A stretch of DNA of 64,000 bases from Caballeronia pedi (GTDB lineage Bacteria; Pseudomonadota; Gammaproteobacteria; Burkholderiales; Burkholderiaceae): NCBI RefSeq assembly GCF_001544915.2, contig NZ_FCOE02000026.1, positions 1 to 64,000 of the forward strand, given 5' to 3'. Each line of letters begins with the position of its first letter. Positions within the stretch are counted from its first letter, which is position 1. The notes under the pieces were generated by a model that worked only from the letters and a program-made list of their open reading frames with translations, was not told where the DNA came from and did not search any database. Position numbers and translations under genes: made by a program. Below, in pieces: positions 51,267 to 59,919 of this stretch.

Positions 51267-52247
51267 TCACACGACGAAAATGGATGAACCGGTGGTCTTG
51301 CGCGCTTCGAGATCGCGATGCGCCTGGGCGGCATCCTGCAGCGCATAGCGCTGGTTGATCTCGATGCGGATGCGCCCGCTCGCGACGTGCCCGAACAGCT
51401 CGTCCGCGAGCGCCTTCTTCTCGGCCGGATCGGCGATGTAATCGGCCAGCGCGGGGCGCGTCAGATAGAGCGAGCCTTTCATCGCGAGCAACTGCGGATT
51501 GAACGGCGGAATCGGACCGGACGCGGTGCCGACGCAGACCATCAGGCCGCGGCGGCGCAGCGAATCGAGCGACGATTCGAACGTGTCCTTGCCGACGCTA
51601 TCGAACACGACGTTCACACCGGCGCCGTCCGTCAGTTCCCGCACCCGTTTCGCGACGTCTTCGTGGCTGTAATTGATGACGTGGTCGCAGCCGTGCGCAC
51701 GCGCAACTTCGGCCTTCGCCTCGCTCGACACCGTGCCGATCACCGTCACGCCAAGCAGGCGCGCCCACTGCGACACGATCAGGCCGACACCGCCGGCTGC
51801 CGCGTGCAGCAGGATCGAGTCGCCTGCCTTGAACTCGTGAATGCGGCGCATCAGATAGGACGCGGTCAGGCCGCGCATGGTCATCGCGGCGGCGGTGGCG
51901 CATTCGATGCCGGCGGGCAGCCGCACGAGCGCGGCGGCTGGCGCGAGGCGTTCGGTGCTGTACGCGCCGAGCGTGTTGATGAAGCCAGTGTAGGTCACGC
52001 GGTCGCCCACGCTCACCTGATCGACGCCTTCTCCGATGGCCTCGACCACCCCCGCCGCTTCCACGCCCATGCCGGCGGGCAGGGGGACGGGATAGAGGCC
52101 GGAGCGGAAGTACGTATCGGCGAAATTCAGACCAACGGCCTCGTGACGCAGGCGTACCTGTCCGGGACCGGGCATCCCGACCGCGACTTCTTCCCATCGC
52201 AATACTTCGGGACCGCCGGTTTCGTGAAAGCGGATTGCATGTGCCAT
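51267..52247 (-). CDS. NADPH:quinone oxidoreductase (zeta-crystallin type)
   Basis: This 326-residue medium-chain dehydrogenase lacks zinc ligands. It has HETGGPEVLRWEEVAVGMPG, VGLNFADTYFRSGLYPVPLP (NFAD motif), the NADPH loop LLHAAAGGVGLIVSQWA and DVVFDSVGKDTFE-like strands. ATG 52247 has GGAGA seven bases upstream and was preferred to ATG 52259. Its stop lies 11 bp before the TauD-like gene. Such enzymes reduce quinones or alpha,beta-unsaturated ketones; in this operon it may reduce an enone intermediate. Confidence 0.92.
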   Translation of the reverse strand: MAHAIRFHETGGPEVLRWEEVAVGMPGPGQVRLRHEAVGLNFADTYFRSGLYPVPLPAGMGVEAAGVVEAIGEGVDQVSVGDRVTYTGFINTLGAYSTERLAPAAALVRLPAGIECATAAAMTMRGLTASYLMRRIHEFKAGDSILLHAAAGGVGLIVSQWARLLGVTVIGTVSSEAKAEVARAHGCDHVINYSHEDVAKRVRELTDGAGVNVVFDSVGKDTFESSLDSLRRRGLMVCVGTASGPIPPFNPQLLAMKGSLYLTRPALADYIADPAEKKALADELFGHVASGRIRIEINQRYALQDAAQAHRDLEARKTTGSSIFVV

Positions 52248-52292
52248 GTGTCTCTCCATTCATGCGCGCGGGCCGTCAGGCTCGCAACGTGT

Positions 52293-53144
52293 TCAGTGTT
52301 GTTTCGCGACCCGGTCGACCGGCGCCGCGGAATTGAATTCGCCGTCTACTTCCGACCAGTCGGCGTAGCTCAGATAACGCCGCGCCGCCGGCAGAATCAC
52401 GCCCTGTTCGCGGCCCATCCAGTCCCAGGCGAAGCGCGCATAGGCGCTCACGGCCTGTTCGAGAACGTCGGGTATCGGCGTGTCCTGGCCGATCATCCGG
52501 GCGAGTTCATCGAGCAGTTCCTCGTCGCGTTGATGCAGGCGCTCGAGTTCGGCGAGTTCGGCATTGACCGCCGATGTGCGCTTGCGCAGGCAGCGGAACA
52601 GCGAGGTTTTTGCGCGCGCCCCGGCGCCGCGTGCAGGCAGTTCGTGCAGCCTGCGGACCAGCTCTTGCATCGCCGCCGTGCTCGGCACGGCGTCTCGCTC
52701 GCGCGCGGCGCGCAGCGTGTCGAGCCATTCGTTGAGCGTGTCGGCGAGCCTGCGATGCGCGTTCAGGAGCGCGCCGATCGACGCCGCCACTGCGGGCCGC
52801 CGGTCCGTGCCGCACGACAGCACGCCGGGCAAGACGCCGTCCGTGGTCATCGCCGCCGCCGGGCTTGCGCTCGTGCAGATGAGATCGCAACCGTGGCGGC
52901 GGGCCTGCGCGATCAGCGTGTCGAATGAGTCATCGCCGCTGGCGACGACCGTCGTGCAGGCCACGCCCTGTGCGCGGGCGCCGGCTTCGGCTCGCGCCAG
53001 CCATTCGTCGGCGTGCGCGCCGGCCGACGACACCTGCAGAAAAGTGATGCGCGCGCCGATGGCCCACGCGAATTCGGTCGCATGGCCGATTGCTTCGACG
53101 CTGGCGTCGGTGTCCTCGACAGGAACGAGTAGATGCTGATACAT
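52293..53144 (-). CDS. Universal stress domain fused to a degenerate hemerythrin-like domain
   Basis: This 283-residue protein has an N-terminal UspA fold (MYQHLLVPVEDTDASVEAIG, ARITFLQVSS, CDLICTSASPAAAM) covering about residues 1-110. After it comes a four-helix segment resembling the HHE cation-binding family (SIGALLNAHRRLADTLNEWL, ELERLHQRDEELLDEL, MGREQGVILPAARRYLS). The usual HxxxE of the last HHE motif reads MGREQ, so the metal site is probably incomplete. No ribosome site is visible before ATG 53144. The gene lies 45 bp upstream of the quinone oxidoreductase gene and divergent from the MalT-like regulator. It may sense redox or energy state; this is inference. Confidence 0.78.
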   Translation of the reverse strand: MYQHLLVPVEDTDASVEAIGHATEFAWAIGARITFLQVSSAGAHADEWLARAEAGARAQGVACTTVVASGDDSFDTLIAQARRHGCDLICTSASPAAAMTTDGVLPGVLSCGTDRRPAVAASIGALLNAHRRLADTLNEWLDTLRAARERDAVPSTAAMQELVRRLHELPARGAGARAKTSLFRCLRKRTSAVNAELAELERLHQRDEELLDELARMIGQDTPIPDVLEQAVSAYARFAWDWMGREQGVILPAARRYLSYADWSEVDGEFNSAAPVDRVAKQH

Positions 53145-53214
53145 GGCGTTGTGCGCTGGATTGGGGTGTGTGCCTGAACTCATCTGCATCGTAGTGCAGG
53201 GATTGTTCGTGCGA

Positions 53215-53246
53215 CCCTCTCGCGAAGGGAGGGGTTGACGCCCCCC
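53215..53246 (+). repeat. Hairpin repeat element, copy 1
   Basis: CCCTC and GAGGG pair around TCGCGA, followed by GGTTGACGCCCCCC. A related copy in the same orientation occurs at 56075-56111 with the same stem, TTGA and CGCCCCCC tail. The two flank the MalT-like gene. This looks like a dispersed intergenic hairpin, which may also act in termination or mRNA stability. Confidence 0.55.
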
Positions 53247-53330
53247 GGTCATTCGAACGATGCTGTGGGCGCGATCCCAGCCGATGCGGCCCGCGCGGGC
53301 CGCTCGATCCTTCAGTCCAACCTGTTCCCG

Positions 53331-56024
53331 ATGGCCCCCACCACAAGCGGCGCGGCACCCTCGACGACCGAACTGGTCCTCAAGACCATCGCGCCACGCG
53401 CGCCCCTCAACCTCCTCGTGCGGCTCAGGCTCAGCGCGGATGCCGCGCATTACCGCGATCGCCAGATCACGCTCGTGCAGGCGCCCGCCGGCTACGGGAA
53501 AACCTCGCTGCTCGCGCAGTGGCGACGTGAGTATCTGGCGCGCGGGATCGCCGTGGCGTGGCTGCAGGCCGACGAGCGCGACGATCCCGAGCGGCTCCTG
53601 CGCGGGCTCGTGCAGGCGGTGCGCACGGGCTGCGCGCGCGCCGGCTTCGGCTCGATGCTGCCCGACGGCGCGCTCGCGGCGGTGGGCAATCTGGACGGCG
53701 CGACGGGCTGGCTCGCCGAGATCGCGCTGCTGTCGCTGGACGTCGTGCTCATCATCGACGAATCCGAGCGGCTGCCTGCCGCCGGCGCCGGACTGCTCGC
53801 CTACCTGCTGCACAACGCCCCGCAGAACCTGCGCGTCGTGGTGGCGGGACGCGGCGGTCTCGAAGCGCCGATGGCCGATCTGCTCGCGTACGGCCACGGC
53901 ACGCTCGTCGGACCGGATGCGTTGCGCTTCCGGCTCGATGAAACGATCGCGCTGATTGGCAACCGTTTTGGCGAGCGCGTGGACGCCGACGCGTGCGCGC
54001 GCCTGTTCGAAGTCACCGACGGCTGGCCGCTCGGCATCCAGCTCGCGCTCGCCGCAATGGCGCATGCGGCGGACCCGCGCAAGGCGGTCGAAACGATCGC
54101 GTCGGGGCCGGGCGGTCTGCGCGAACATCTCGTCGGCGCGCTGGTTGCCAATCTTTCGCCGGAAGACGACGCCTTTCTCACCCGCATCAGCGCGGTCGAC
54201 GTGCTGCATCCGGAGCTATGCGAGGCGCTGACGGGCCGCGCGGAAACGCCGGAACGTCTCGCGCGCCTGGTGCGTGAGACGCCTGTGTTCATCGCCGTCG
54301 AAGACAGCGCGTGGTGCCGGCTGCACACGCTCGTGCGCGACGCGTTGCGCGTGCGCCTCGCGGCGCTGCCTGCCGCCGAGCGCGAGGAGCTGCATGCGCG
54401 CGCGATGCGATGGTTCGTCGGCCGCGGCATGATCGAGGAGGCCGCGCGGCACGCGCATGCGGCCGGCGAGCACCGGACCGCCTTCGAACTGGCGGAGCGC
54501 AGCCTGCTCGATGCGGTGCGTCACGGGCATCTCAGCCTCGTACTCGACTGGCTCGATCTGATTCCGGAGCCGGAACTGGAACAGCGCCCCCGCTTGCGTC
54601 TCGCCGCCGCATGGGCGCTCGCGGTCGGGCAGCGCCACGCGGAGGCGCAGCGCCAGATCGAGCATATTCTCGCCGGGCCGGCCGTCGATACGACCCTGCG
54701 CTACGAGTGCGCGCTGATCCTGAGCGCGGCCGCGTATTTCGCCGACGAACCCGACCGCTTCGTGGCGCTCTTCGAACCGTGGGCCGAAGCGCCGCCCGAT
54801 GGCGGATCGTGGCTCGCGCAGGTTCATGCGAACCGGCTCGCCGCCCGCGCGATGCTGCTCGGCGAGCCGGCGCAGGCGCGCCGCGCGCAGCAGCGCGTGC
54901 GTTCCGGCGACGGCTCCGGCACGCTCGACTATCTCGTGCGCTGGGGCGAGCACATCACCGGGGCCAGCTATTTGTGGGAAGGCCAGATGTCGCTCGCCGA
55001 AGAGGTGCTGAAGCCCGCGCTCGCGAGCGCCGAGGCGGACCTGAGCCGCCGGCATCCGCTGAGCTGCATCTTCGCGGTGGCGTGCGCGGCGATCGCCTAC
55101 GAAGACGACCGGCTGGACGAAGCGGCGGCGCTGCTCTCGAACCGCCTGGACGTGCTCGAACGCGGCGCGCCGCCCGAGACCGTCATGCTCGCGTATCGCA
55201 CGGCGGCGCGCATTGCGGCGGCGCGCGGCGGCGAACATCGCGCGCTCGACATGCTCGAAGCCTTGCACGCGCTGGGCGTGAGCCGCTGTCAGCCGCGCCT
55301 GTGCGTCGCGAGTCTGGCCGAGCAGGTCCGCATGCACGCGGGCCGCTATCGTAACGAGACCTGTCAGGCGCTGGTGCGCCGCATCGACGAGATTCTGGAT
55401 CGCGAGGCGGGGCGCGGCGCGCTGTGGCGCGAGTCGGTCGTGCTGATGCAACGGCTCGCGCATGCCGACGCGGCCATCGCCGCGCGCAACTGGCCGCAGG
55501 CGCTCGACGTGCTGGATGCTGCGGGCACGCAGGCCGACGCGCTGAAGATGGGCCGGTTCCGCATCGAAATCCTGGCCTTGCGCGCCTTCGCGAAACAACA
55601 GACGGGCGTCGATGCAACCGCGCTGCTGCTCGAAGCGATGAATCTCGCGCAGACCTTCAGGCTGGTGCGCACGCTGATCGACGCGCATCCCTCGCTCGCC
55701 GACTGGGCCCGGCGCACGCGCGACGCAGCGGACGCTGAAAACACCGGCACAGTACCGGCGGCCTTGCCGAACGTGCGGCCGCATCCGCGCGAGACGGGCG
55801 GGCCGCGCGCGGTGCCGTGCGTCGTGCTGACGCCCAAGGAGCGGGAGATTCTCGAACTGCTGGCGCGCAACCTGACGAACAAGGAAATCGCGCGCGCGGG
55901 GATGATCGGCGAGGGCACCGTCAAGTGGCATCTGAAGAATCTCTTCGGCAAGCTCGACGCGAGTTCGCGCAAGCACGCGGTGCGCCGCGCCGTCGTGCTC
56001 GGCCTGCTCGAAGGCACCCAGTAA
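53331..56024 (+). CDS. MalT/AcoK-like LuxR-family transcriptional regulator
   Basis: This 897-residue signal-transduction ATPase has the large LAL/STAND layout. The N-terminus has LVLKTIAPRAPLNLLVRLRL, Walker A at residues 51-58 (APAGYGKT), and a Walker B-like LDVVLIIDESERLPAAG. A TPR-like helical region fills about 300-770, and a C-terminal LuxR HTH (LTPKEREILELLARNLTNKE, then GTVKWHLKNLFGKLDASSRK) ends the protein. ATG 53331 was chosen because the conserved region begins shortly after; a TTG at 53235 is an alternative directly behind GGGAGGGG. It is divergent from the BKACE/TauD operon and upstream of a porin, so either may be its target. Confidence 0.92.
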   Translation: MAPTTSGAAPSTTELVLKTIAPRAPLNLLVRLRLSADAAHYRDRQITLVQAPAGYGKTSLLAQWRREYLARGIAVAWLQADERDDPERLLRGLVQAVRTGCARAGFGSMLPDGALAAVGNLDGATGWLAEIALLSLDVVLIIDESERLPAAGAGLLAYLLHNAPQNLRVVVAGRGGLEAPMADLLAYGHGTLVGPDALRFRLDETIALIGNRFGERVDADACARLFEVTDGWPLGIQLALAAMAHAADPRKAVETIASGPGGLREHLVGALVANLSPEDDAFLTRISAVDVLHPELCEALTGRAETPERLARLVRETPVFIAVEDSAWCRLHTLVRDALRVRLAALPAAEREELHARAMRWFVGRGMIEEAARHAHAAGEHRTAFELAERSLLDAVRHGHLSLVLDWLDLIPEPELEQRPRLRLAAAWALAVGQRHAEAQRQIEHILAGPAVDTTLRYECALILSAAAYFADEPDRFVALFEPWAEAPPDGGSWLAQVHANRLAARAMLLGEPAQARRAQQRVRSGDGSGTLDYLVRWGEHITGASYLWEGQMSLAEEVLKPALASAEADLSRRHPLSCIFAVACAAIAYEDDRLDEAAALLSNRLDVLERGAPPETVMLAYRTAARIAAARGGEHRALDMLEALHALGVSRCQPRLCVASLAEQVRMHAGRYRNETCQALVRRIDEILDREAGRGALWRESVVLMQRLAHADAAIAARNWPQALDVLDAAGTQADALKMGRFRIEILALRAFAKQQTGVDATALLLEAMNLAQTFRLVRTLIDAHPSLADWARRTRDAADAENTGTVPAALPNVRPHPRETGGPRAVPCVVLTPKEREILELLARNLTNKEIARAGMIGEGTVKWHLKNLFGKLDASSRKHAVRRAVVLGLLEGTQ

Positions 56025-56074
56025 GACCGCGGCGCAATCGGCCGCCCGCGCGCGGCTGATGTTCGCGCTTGTCG

Positions 56075-56111
56075 CCCCCTCCCGTCGCGAGAGGGGCTTG
56101 AATCGCCCCCC
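56075..56111 (+). repeat. Hairpin repeat element, copy 2
   Basis: CCCCTC (56076-56081) and GAGGGG (56091-56096) form a stem around CCGTCGCGA, followed by CTTGAATCGCCCCCC. It matches copy 1 at 53215-53246 in stem, TCGCGA core and C-run tail. It begins 50 bp after the MalT-like gene stop, a position where it may help end that transcript. Confidence 0.55.
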
Positions 56112-56265
56112 TTCCGTATTCTTGCTCCATGACTTCACGCGCCGTCGCGTCGCTCTGCGCGCCGCGATTCCGTGAAGCAATCGATCCGACGATTGCCCGA
56201 TCGACCGGCCCTGGCTACGTTTGCCCGATGCGAACGCTCAAGCCGATAAAAAATATGGAGACCTC

Positions 56266-57390
56266 ATGAAACTCAGACGCTCATGCTTCGCCGCATTGAT
56301 GGCCTGTTCCGGCGCCGCTTCCGCGCAAGGCTCGGTGACGCTTTACGGTGTCGTCGATTCTGGCCTGCTCTATCAGAGCACGTCGGCGGCGTCCTTCGCA
56401 CCGAACGCGCCCAATCTCGGCAAGGTGTATCGATTGAAGGACGGCGGCATCTACGCCAGTTTCTGGGGCCTCAAGGGCAGCGAAGAACTGGGCGGCGGAT
56501 ACCGCGTCAACTTCAGATTGCAGGGTTCGTTCGATACCGGCACGGGCAAGTTCGGCCTCTCCGACACGCCAGGCGTGTCCGCGCAATTCAATCAGTTCGC
56601 GACAGTCGGTCTGTCCGGGCCGTTCGGCACCTTCAACGCAGGCCGGCAGATCGTGCCGATGGTCTACGCGATGTTCGAAACCGACGTGCGCGGCGCGCAG
56701 TACTTCGGCAGCATTCTCACCGCGTGGCTCGGCATGAACCAGGCGGCCGGCTGGACCGGCACGAGCACGAACGGCGCGATCGGCGCGCTGTACGACAGCA
56801 ACGCGCTGGTCTATGAGTCGCCGAAATTCTACGGTGCGTCGCTCGCGCTCGAATACGCGCCGGGCGGTGTTCCGGGCGAGTTCCAGGGCGGCACGCGTGA
56901 ATCCGCCGTGCTGAAGTATTCGAACTACGGCCTGAACCTGGCCGCGGTCTACTACAACGGACACGACGCGAGCCCGTTGCCCGGCGTCGCGCCGACGGGG
57001 CTCAACAACAATCGCTTCACGTACTTCGGCGCGATGTACACGTTCCGCGATTTCTCGGTATCGGGCTCGTACAGCCACGGCAAGAATCCGGCCAACGCGG
57101 GTCGCGCGGACTACGACCTGTATTCGGTCGGCCTCGGATACAGGTTCAACCCGGTTCTGAAGGTGACGTCCGGCTTCTACTACCTGAAGGACAAGAACAA
57201 TTCGACGAATCATTCGAGCGAATTCGCGGTGGGCACGGAATACAGCCTGTCCAAGCGCACGCTCGCCTATGCGCAAGTCGGCTATGTCGACAATCACGGC
57301 ACCATGAACCAGACGATCGTTTATGGACAACCCGTTGCGCCGGGCGAGTCGACCACGGCCGCGATGATCGGCATCCGCCATAACTTCTAA
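56266..57390 (+). CDS. Outer-membrane porin, Gram-negative family
   Basis: This 374-residue protein has the signal peptide MKLRRSCFAALMACSGAASA, then QGSVTLYGVVDSGLLYQS, the family first strand, LKGSEELGGGYRVNFRLQGS, and a C-terminal MIGIRHNF ending in Phe. GGAG precedes ATG 56266. It is a trimeric general or selective outer-membrane channel, distinct from the porin at 41255 (the two differ in length and loops). It stands immediately before the BON and acyl-CoA ligase genes (14-bp gap), so it may share a transcript with the PHA module and admit fatty acids or related acids. That linkage is inference. Confidence 0.95.
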   Translation: MKLRRSCFAALMACSGAASAQGSVTLYGVVDSGLLYQSTSAASFAPNAPNLGKVYRLKDGGIYASFWGLKGSEELGGGYRVNFRLQGSFDTGTGKFGLSDTPGVSAQFNQFATVGLSGPFGTFNAGRQIVPMVYAMFETDVRGAQYFGSILTAWLGMNQAAGWTGTSTNGAIGALYDSNALVYESPKFYGASLALEYAPGGVPGEFQGGTRESAVLKYSNYGLNLAAVYYNGHDASPLPGVAPTGLNNNRFTYFGAMYTFRDFSVSGSYSHGKNPANAGRADYDLYSVGLGYRFNPVLKVTSGFYYLKDKNNSTNHSSEFAVGTEYSLSKRTLAYAQVGYVDNHGTMNQTIVYGQPVAPGESTTAAMIGIRHNF

Positions 57391-57404
57391 GAACGGACCA
57401 ACCC

Positions 57405-57758
57405 ATGAAGAGAATCAGTGCAGCATTGATCGTACTGGCGTCGATCGGCGCGAGCCTTCAGGCCGGCGAAACGATGGCGGCGGCGAGCGACCCCGCGATG
57501 GCGTCGGCCGCGAGCGCGCCTGTCGCGACGAAAAAAGAAAATCGCGCGCTGCGCAACGGCGTGTACGCCGCGTTCGCGAAAGACAAGCGTATCGATGCCG
57601 GAAACATCGGGGTTCGCGCAACGAATGGCGCCGTGACGCTGACCGGCACCGTGACCGAGCCGGCGCAGATCGACAAGGCGGGCGCGCTGGCGAAAGGCGT
57701 TCCCGGCGTCACGTCGGTGACCAACAAATTGACCGTACAGCGCAATTTCGGGCAGTAA
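57405..57758 (+). CDS. Periplasmic BON-domain protein (OsmY-like)
   Basis: This 117-residue protein starts with a signal peptide (hydrophobic stretch at about 5-18, likely cleavage near MAAA) and contains one BON domain at about 45-113: LRNGVYAAFAKDKRIDAGNI, GAVTLTGTVTEPAQIDKAGA, GVTSVTNKLTVQ. BON domains bind phospholipids or other envelope components and are common in osmotic-stress proteins. It lies 14 bp after the porin and four bases before the acyl-CoA ligase ATG, so it is in the same operon. A chaperone-like role in the envelope is plausible; no specific partner is known. Confidence 0.9.
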   Translation: MKRISAALIVLASIGASLQAGETMAAASDPAMASAASAPVATKKENRALRNGVYAAFAKDKRIDAGNIGVRATNGAVTLTGTVTEPAQIDKAGALAKGVPGVTSVTNKLTVQRNFGQ

Positions 57759-57762
57759 TCAA

Positions 57763-59439
57763 ATGAATCACGACATGTTCGAATCATCCCCCGCAGCGTA
57801 TGCCTATCCGTTGCTCATCAAGCATCTGCTGCATACGCCGCTCGCCCATGCGGTCGATCAGGAGATCGTGTATCGCGGCGAGACGCGCCTGACCTACCGC
57901 GCCATGCGCGAGCGCCTCGCGCGTCTCGCCAATGGTCTCTCTCGTCACGGCGCGAGCATGGGCACCACGGTGGCCGTGATTGACTGGGATAGCCATCGCT
58001 ACCTCGAATGCTACTTCGCCATTCCGATGATGGGCGCCGTGTTGCAGACGGTCAACGTGCGGCTTTCGCCCGCGGAAATCGCCTACACGATCAACCATGC
58101 GGGCGCGCAGATCCTGCTGCTCCATACCGACTTTCTGCCCGTGATCGAATCGATCAGGGATCAGCTCGAAACGGTGCGCACCTTCATCTGGATCGACGAC
58201 GCAGGCAGCGAAGCGAGCGCGCACACGATCCCGTTCGCGGACGAATACGAGCGCATGCTGGCCGCCAGCGAGCCCGCGTACGACTTCCCGGATTTCGACG
58301 AAAACACGCGCGCCACGACCTTCTACACGACCGGCACGACCGGCCTGCCGAAGGGCGTCTATTTTTCGCACCGTCAGCTCGTGCTGCACACCATCACAGG
58401 GATGGCGGCGCTCGCAAGCCCGGTGTCCGGGCAGCGCTTTCATCGCGGCGACGTGTACATGCCCATCACGCCGATGTTCCACGTGCACGCGTGGGGCATG
58501 CCCTACATCGCCACGGTGCTGGGCGTGAAACAGGTCTATCCCGGTCGCTATCTGCCGGAGCGCCTCCTTGCGCTCGTGCGCGATGAAGGCGTCACGTTCT
58601 CGCATTGCGTCGGCACCATCATGCACATGCTGCTCGGCTGCGGCGATGCGAAGAGCATCGATCTGAGCCGATGGAAAGTGGTCATCGGCGGCGGCGCGCT
58701 GCCGCACGGACTCGCGCGCGCGGCGCTCGAACGCGGCATCGATATTTTCGCGGGCTACGGCATGTCGGAGACGTGTCCGCTTCTGACGCTCGCGCAACTC
58801 AAGCCGGGCAGCGAGACGCTCGATCTCGACGAGCAGGTCGAACTGCGGTGCAAGACGGGCTTGCCGCTTCCGCTCGTCGATCTGCATATCGTGGATGAAG
58901 AGGGAATCGACGCGGTTCATGACGGCCGCGCGAGCGGAGAAGTCGTGGTGCGTACGCCCTGGCTCACACAAGGTTATCTAAAGGATGCCGAAGCATCGGC
59001 GCAGCTTTGGGACGGCGGCTATCTGCACACGCAGGACGTCGCGAACATCGATCCGAACGGATATCTGCAGATCACCGACCGCATCAAGGACGTGATCAAG
59101 TCGGGCGGCGAGTGGGTGTCGTCGCTCGAAATCGAGAGTCTGATCTCGCTGCACCCGGCCGTTTCCGAAGTGGCCGTGATCGGCATCAAGGACGAGAAGT
59201 GGGGCGAACGCCCCGTGGCGCTGGTGGTGTTGAAGCCGCAAGCGGCAGCGCCTGCATCGGCGGACGACATCAGGAATCACGTGCTCGCGTTCAGCGAGAC
59301 AGGACGGATCTCGAAGTACGCGGTGCCGCAGATCGTGAAGATCGTCGATCAACTCGACAAGACCAGCGTCGGCAAATTGAACAAGAAGCGGTTGCGCGAA
59401 CAGTTCGCGGTTACGCCGGAAGGGAAAGCAACATCATGA
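57763..59439 (+). CDS. Medium-chain acyl-CoA synthetase (AlkK-like, ANL superfamily)
   Basis: This 558-residue enzyme activates fatty acids to acyl-CoA with ATP. Motifs appear in order: the phosphate loop YTTGTTGLPKGV (about 188-199), GYGMSETCPLLTLAQ (about 330), the hinge DRIKDVIKSGGEWVSSLEIE (about 440-457), and the C-terminal catalytic lysine in TSVGKLNKKRLRE (about 537). MAALASPVSG and HVHAWGMPYIATVLGVKQVY resemble AlkK of Pseudomonas. The stop overlaps the MaoC ATG by four bases. Together with the next genes it can feed exogenous fatty acids through beta-oxidation intermediates into PHA. Chain-length preference is inferred from family resemblance. Confidence 0.92.
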   Translation: MNHDMFESSPAAYAYPLLIKHLLHTPLAHAVDQEIVYRGETRLTYRAMRERLARLANGLSRHGASMGTTVAVIDWDSHRYLECYFAIPMMGAVLQTVNVRLSPAEIAYTINHAGAQILLLHTDFLPVIESIRDQLETVRTFIWIDDAGSEASAHTIPFADEYERMLAASEPAYDFPDFDENTRATTFYTTGTTGLPKGVYFSHRQLVLHTITGMAALASPVSGQRFHRGDVYMPITPMFHVHAWGMPYIATVLGVKQVYPGRYLPERLLALVRDEGVTFSHCVGTIMHMLLGCGDAKSIDLSRWKVVIGGGALPHGLARAALERGIDIFAGYGMSETCPLLTLAQLKPGSETLDLDEQVELRCKTGLPLPLVDLHIVDEEGIDAVHDGRASGEVVVRTPWLTQGYLKDAEASAQLWDGGYLHTQDVANIDPNGYLQITDRIKDVIKSGGEWVSSLEIESLISLHPAVSEVAVIGIKDEKWGERPVALVVLKPQAAAPASADDIRNHVLAFSETGRISKYAVPQIVKIVDQLDKTSVGKLNKKRLREQFAVTPEGKATS

Positions 59440-59900
59440 GCATCGCAGGATACGGCATCGCGACGATCGACGAGTTCGTCGGCACGGAGTTGGGTGTCTC
59501 GGAATGGATCGTCGTCGACCAGGCGCGCATCGACGCCTTCGCGCAATGCACGGGCGACACGCAGTGGATTCACCTGAACGAGGAGCGCGCAAAACGCGAG
59601 AGCCCGTTCGGCGGCACCATCGCGCACGGCTACCTGACGCTTTCGTTGCTGGCGACGCTCGCAATCGACGTGGGTCTGATCCCGCCGGATGCGTCGGCTG
59701 CGCTGAATTACGGGCTCGACAAGGTGCGCTTCATGACGCCGGTCAGATCCGGTTCCCGCGTGCGAAGCCGCGTGGTGCTGACCGCGGTCGAAAGGAAGGG
59801 CGATGGCCGCATGATCGTCAGAACGGACAACGAATTGCAGATAGAAGGCGAGGACAAGCCCGCGCTGATCGCGCAGACGCTCGTGATGATCATCGCGTGA
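59436..59900 (+). CDS. phaJ: (R)-specific enoyl-CoA hydratase, PhaJ/MaoC type
   Basis: This 154-residue hot-dog protein carries the hydratase-2 motif with Asp41 and His46 in AQCTGDTQWIHLNEERAK, then GGTIAHGYLTLSLLATLA. This length and motif are those of PhaJ4-like hydratases that convert 2-enoyl-CoA to (R)-3-hydroxyacyl-CoA, the PHA synthase substrate. It overlaps the acyl-CoA ligase stop (ATGA 59436-59439) and is followed 19 bp later by the class II phaC. The neighbours make the PhaJ role strong; the sequence alone only says MaoC family. Confidence 0.88.
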   Translation: MSIAGYGIATIDEFVGTELGVSEWIVVDQARIDAFAQCTGDTQWIHLNEERAKRESPFGGTIAHGYLTLSLLATLAIDVGLIPPDASAALNYGLDKVRFMTPVRSGSRVRSRVVLTAVERKGDGRMIVRTDNELQIEGEDKPALIAQTLVMIIA

Positions 59901-59919
59901 CGAAAGTATGGAGATGGAG

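Noticed and set aside
54216-56180. 654-codon minus-strand frame opposite the MalT-like gene
   Set aside because: Arginine-rich shadow; the plus strand has Walker A, TPR-like and LuxR HTH features.
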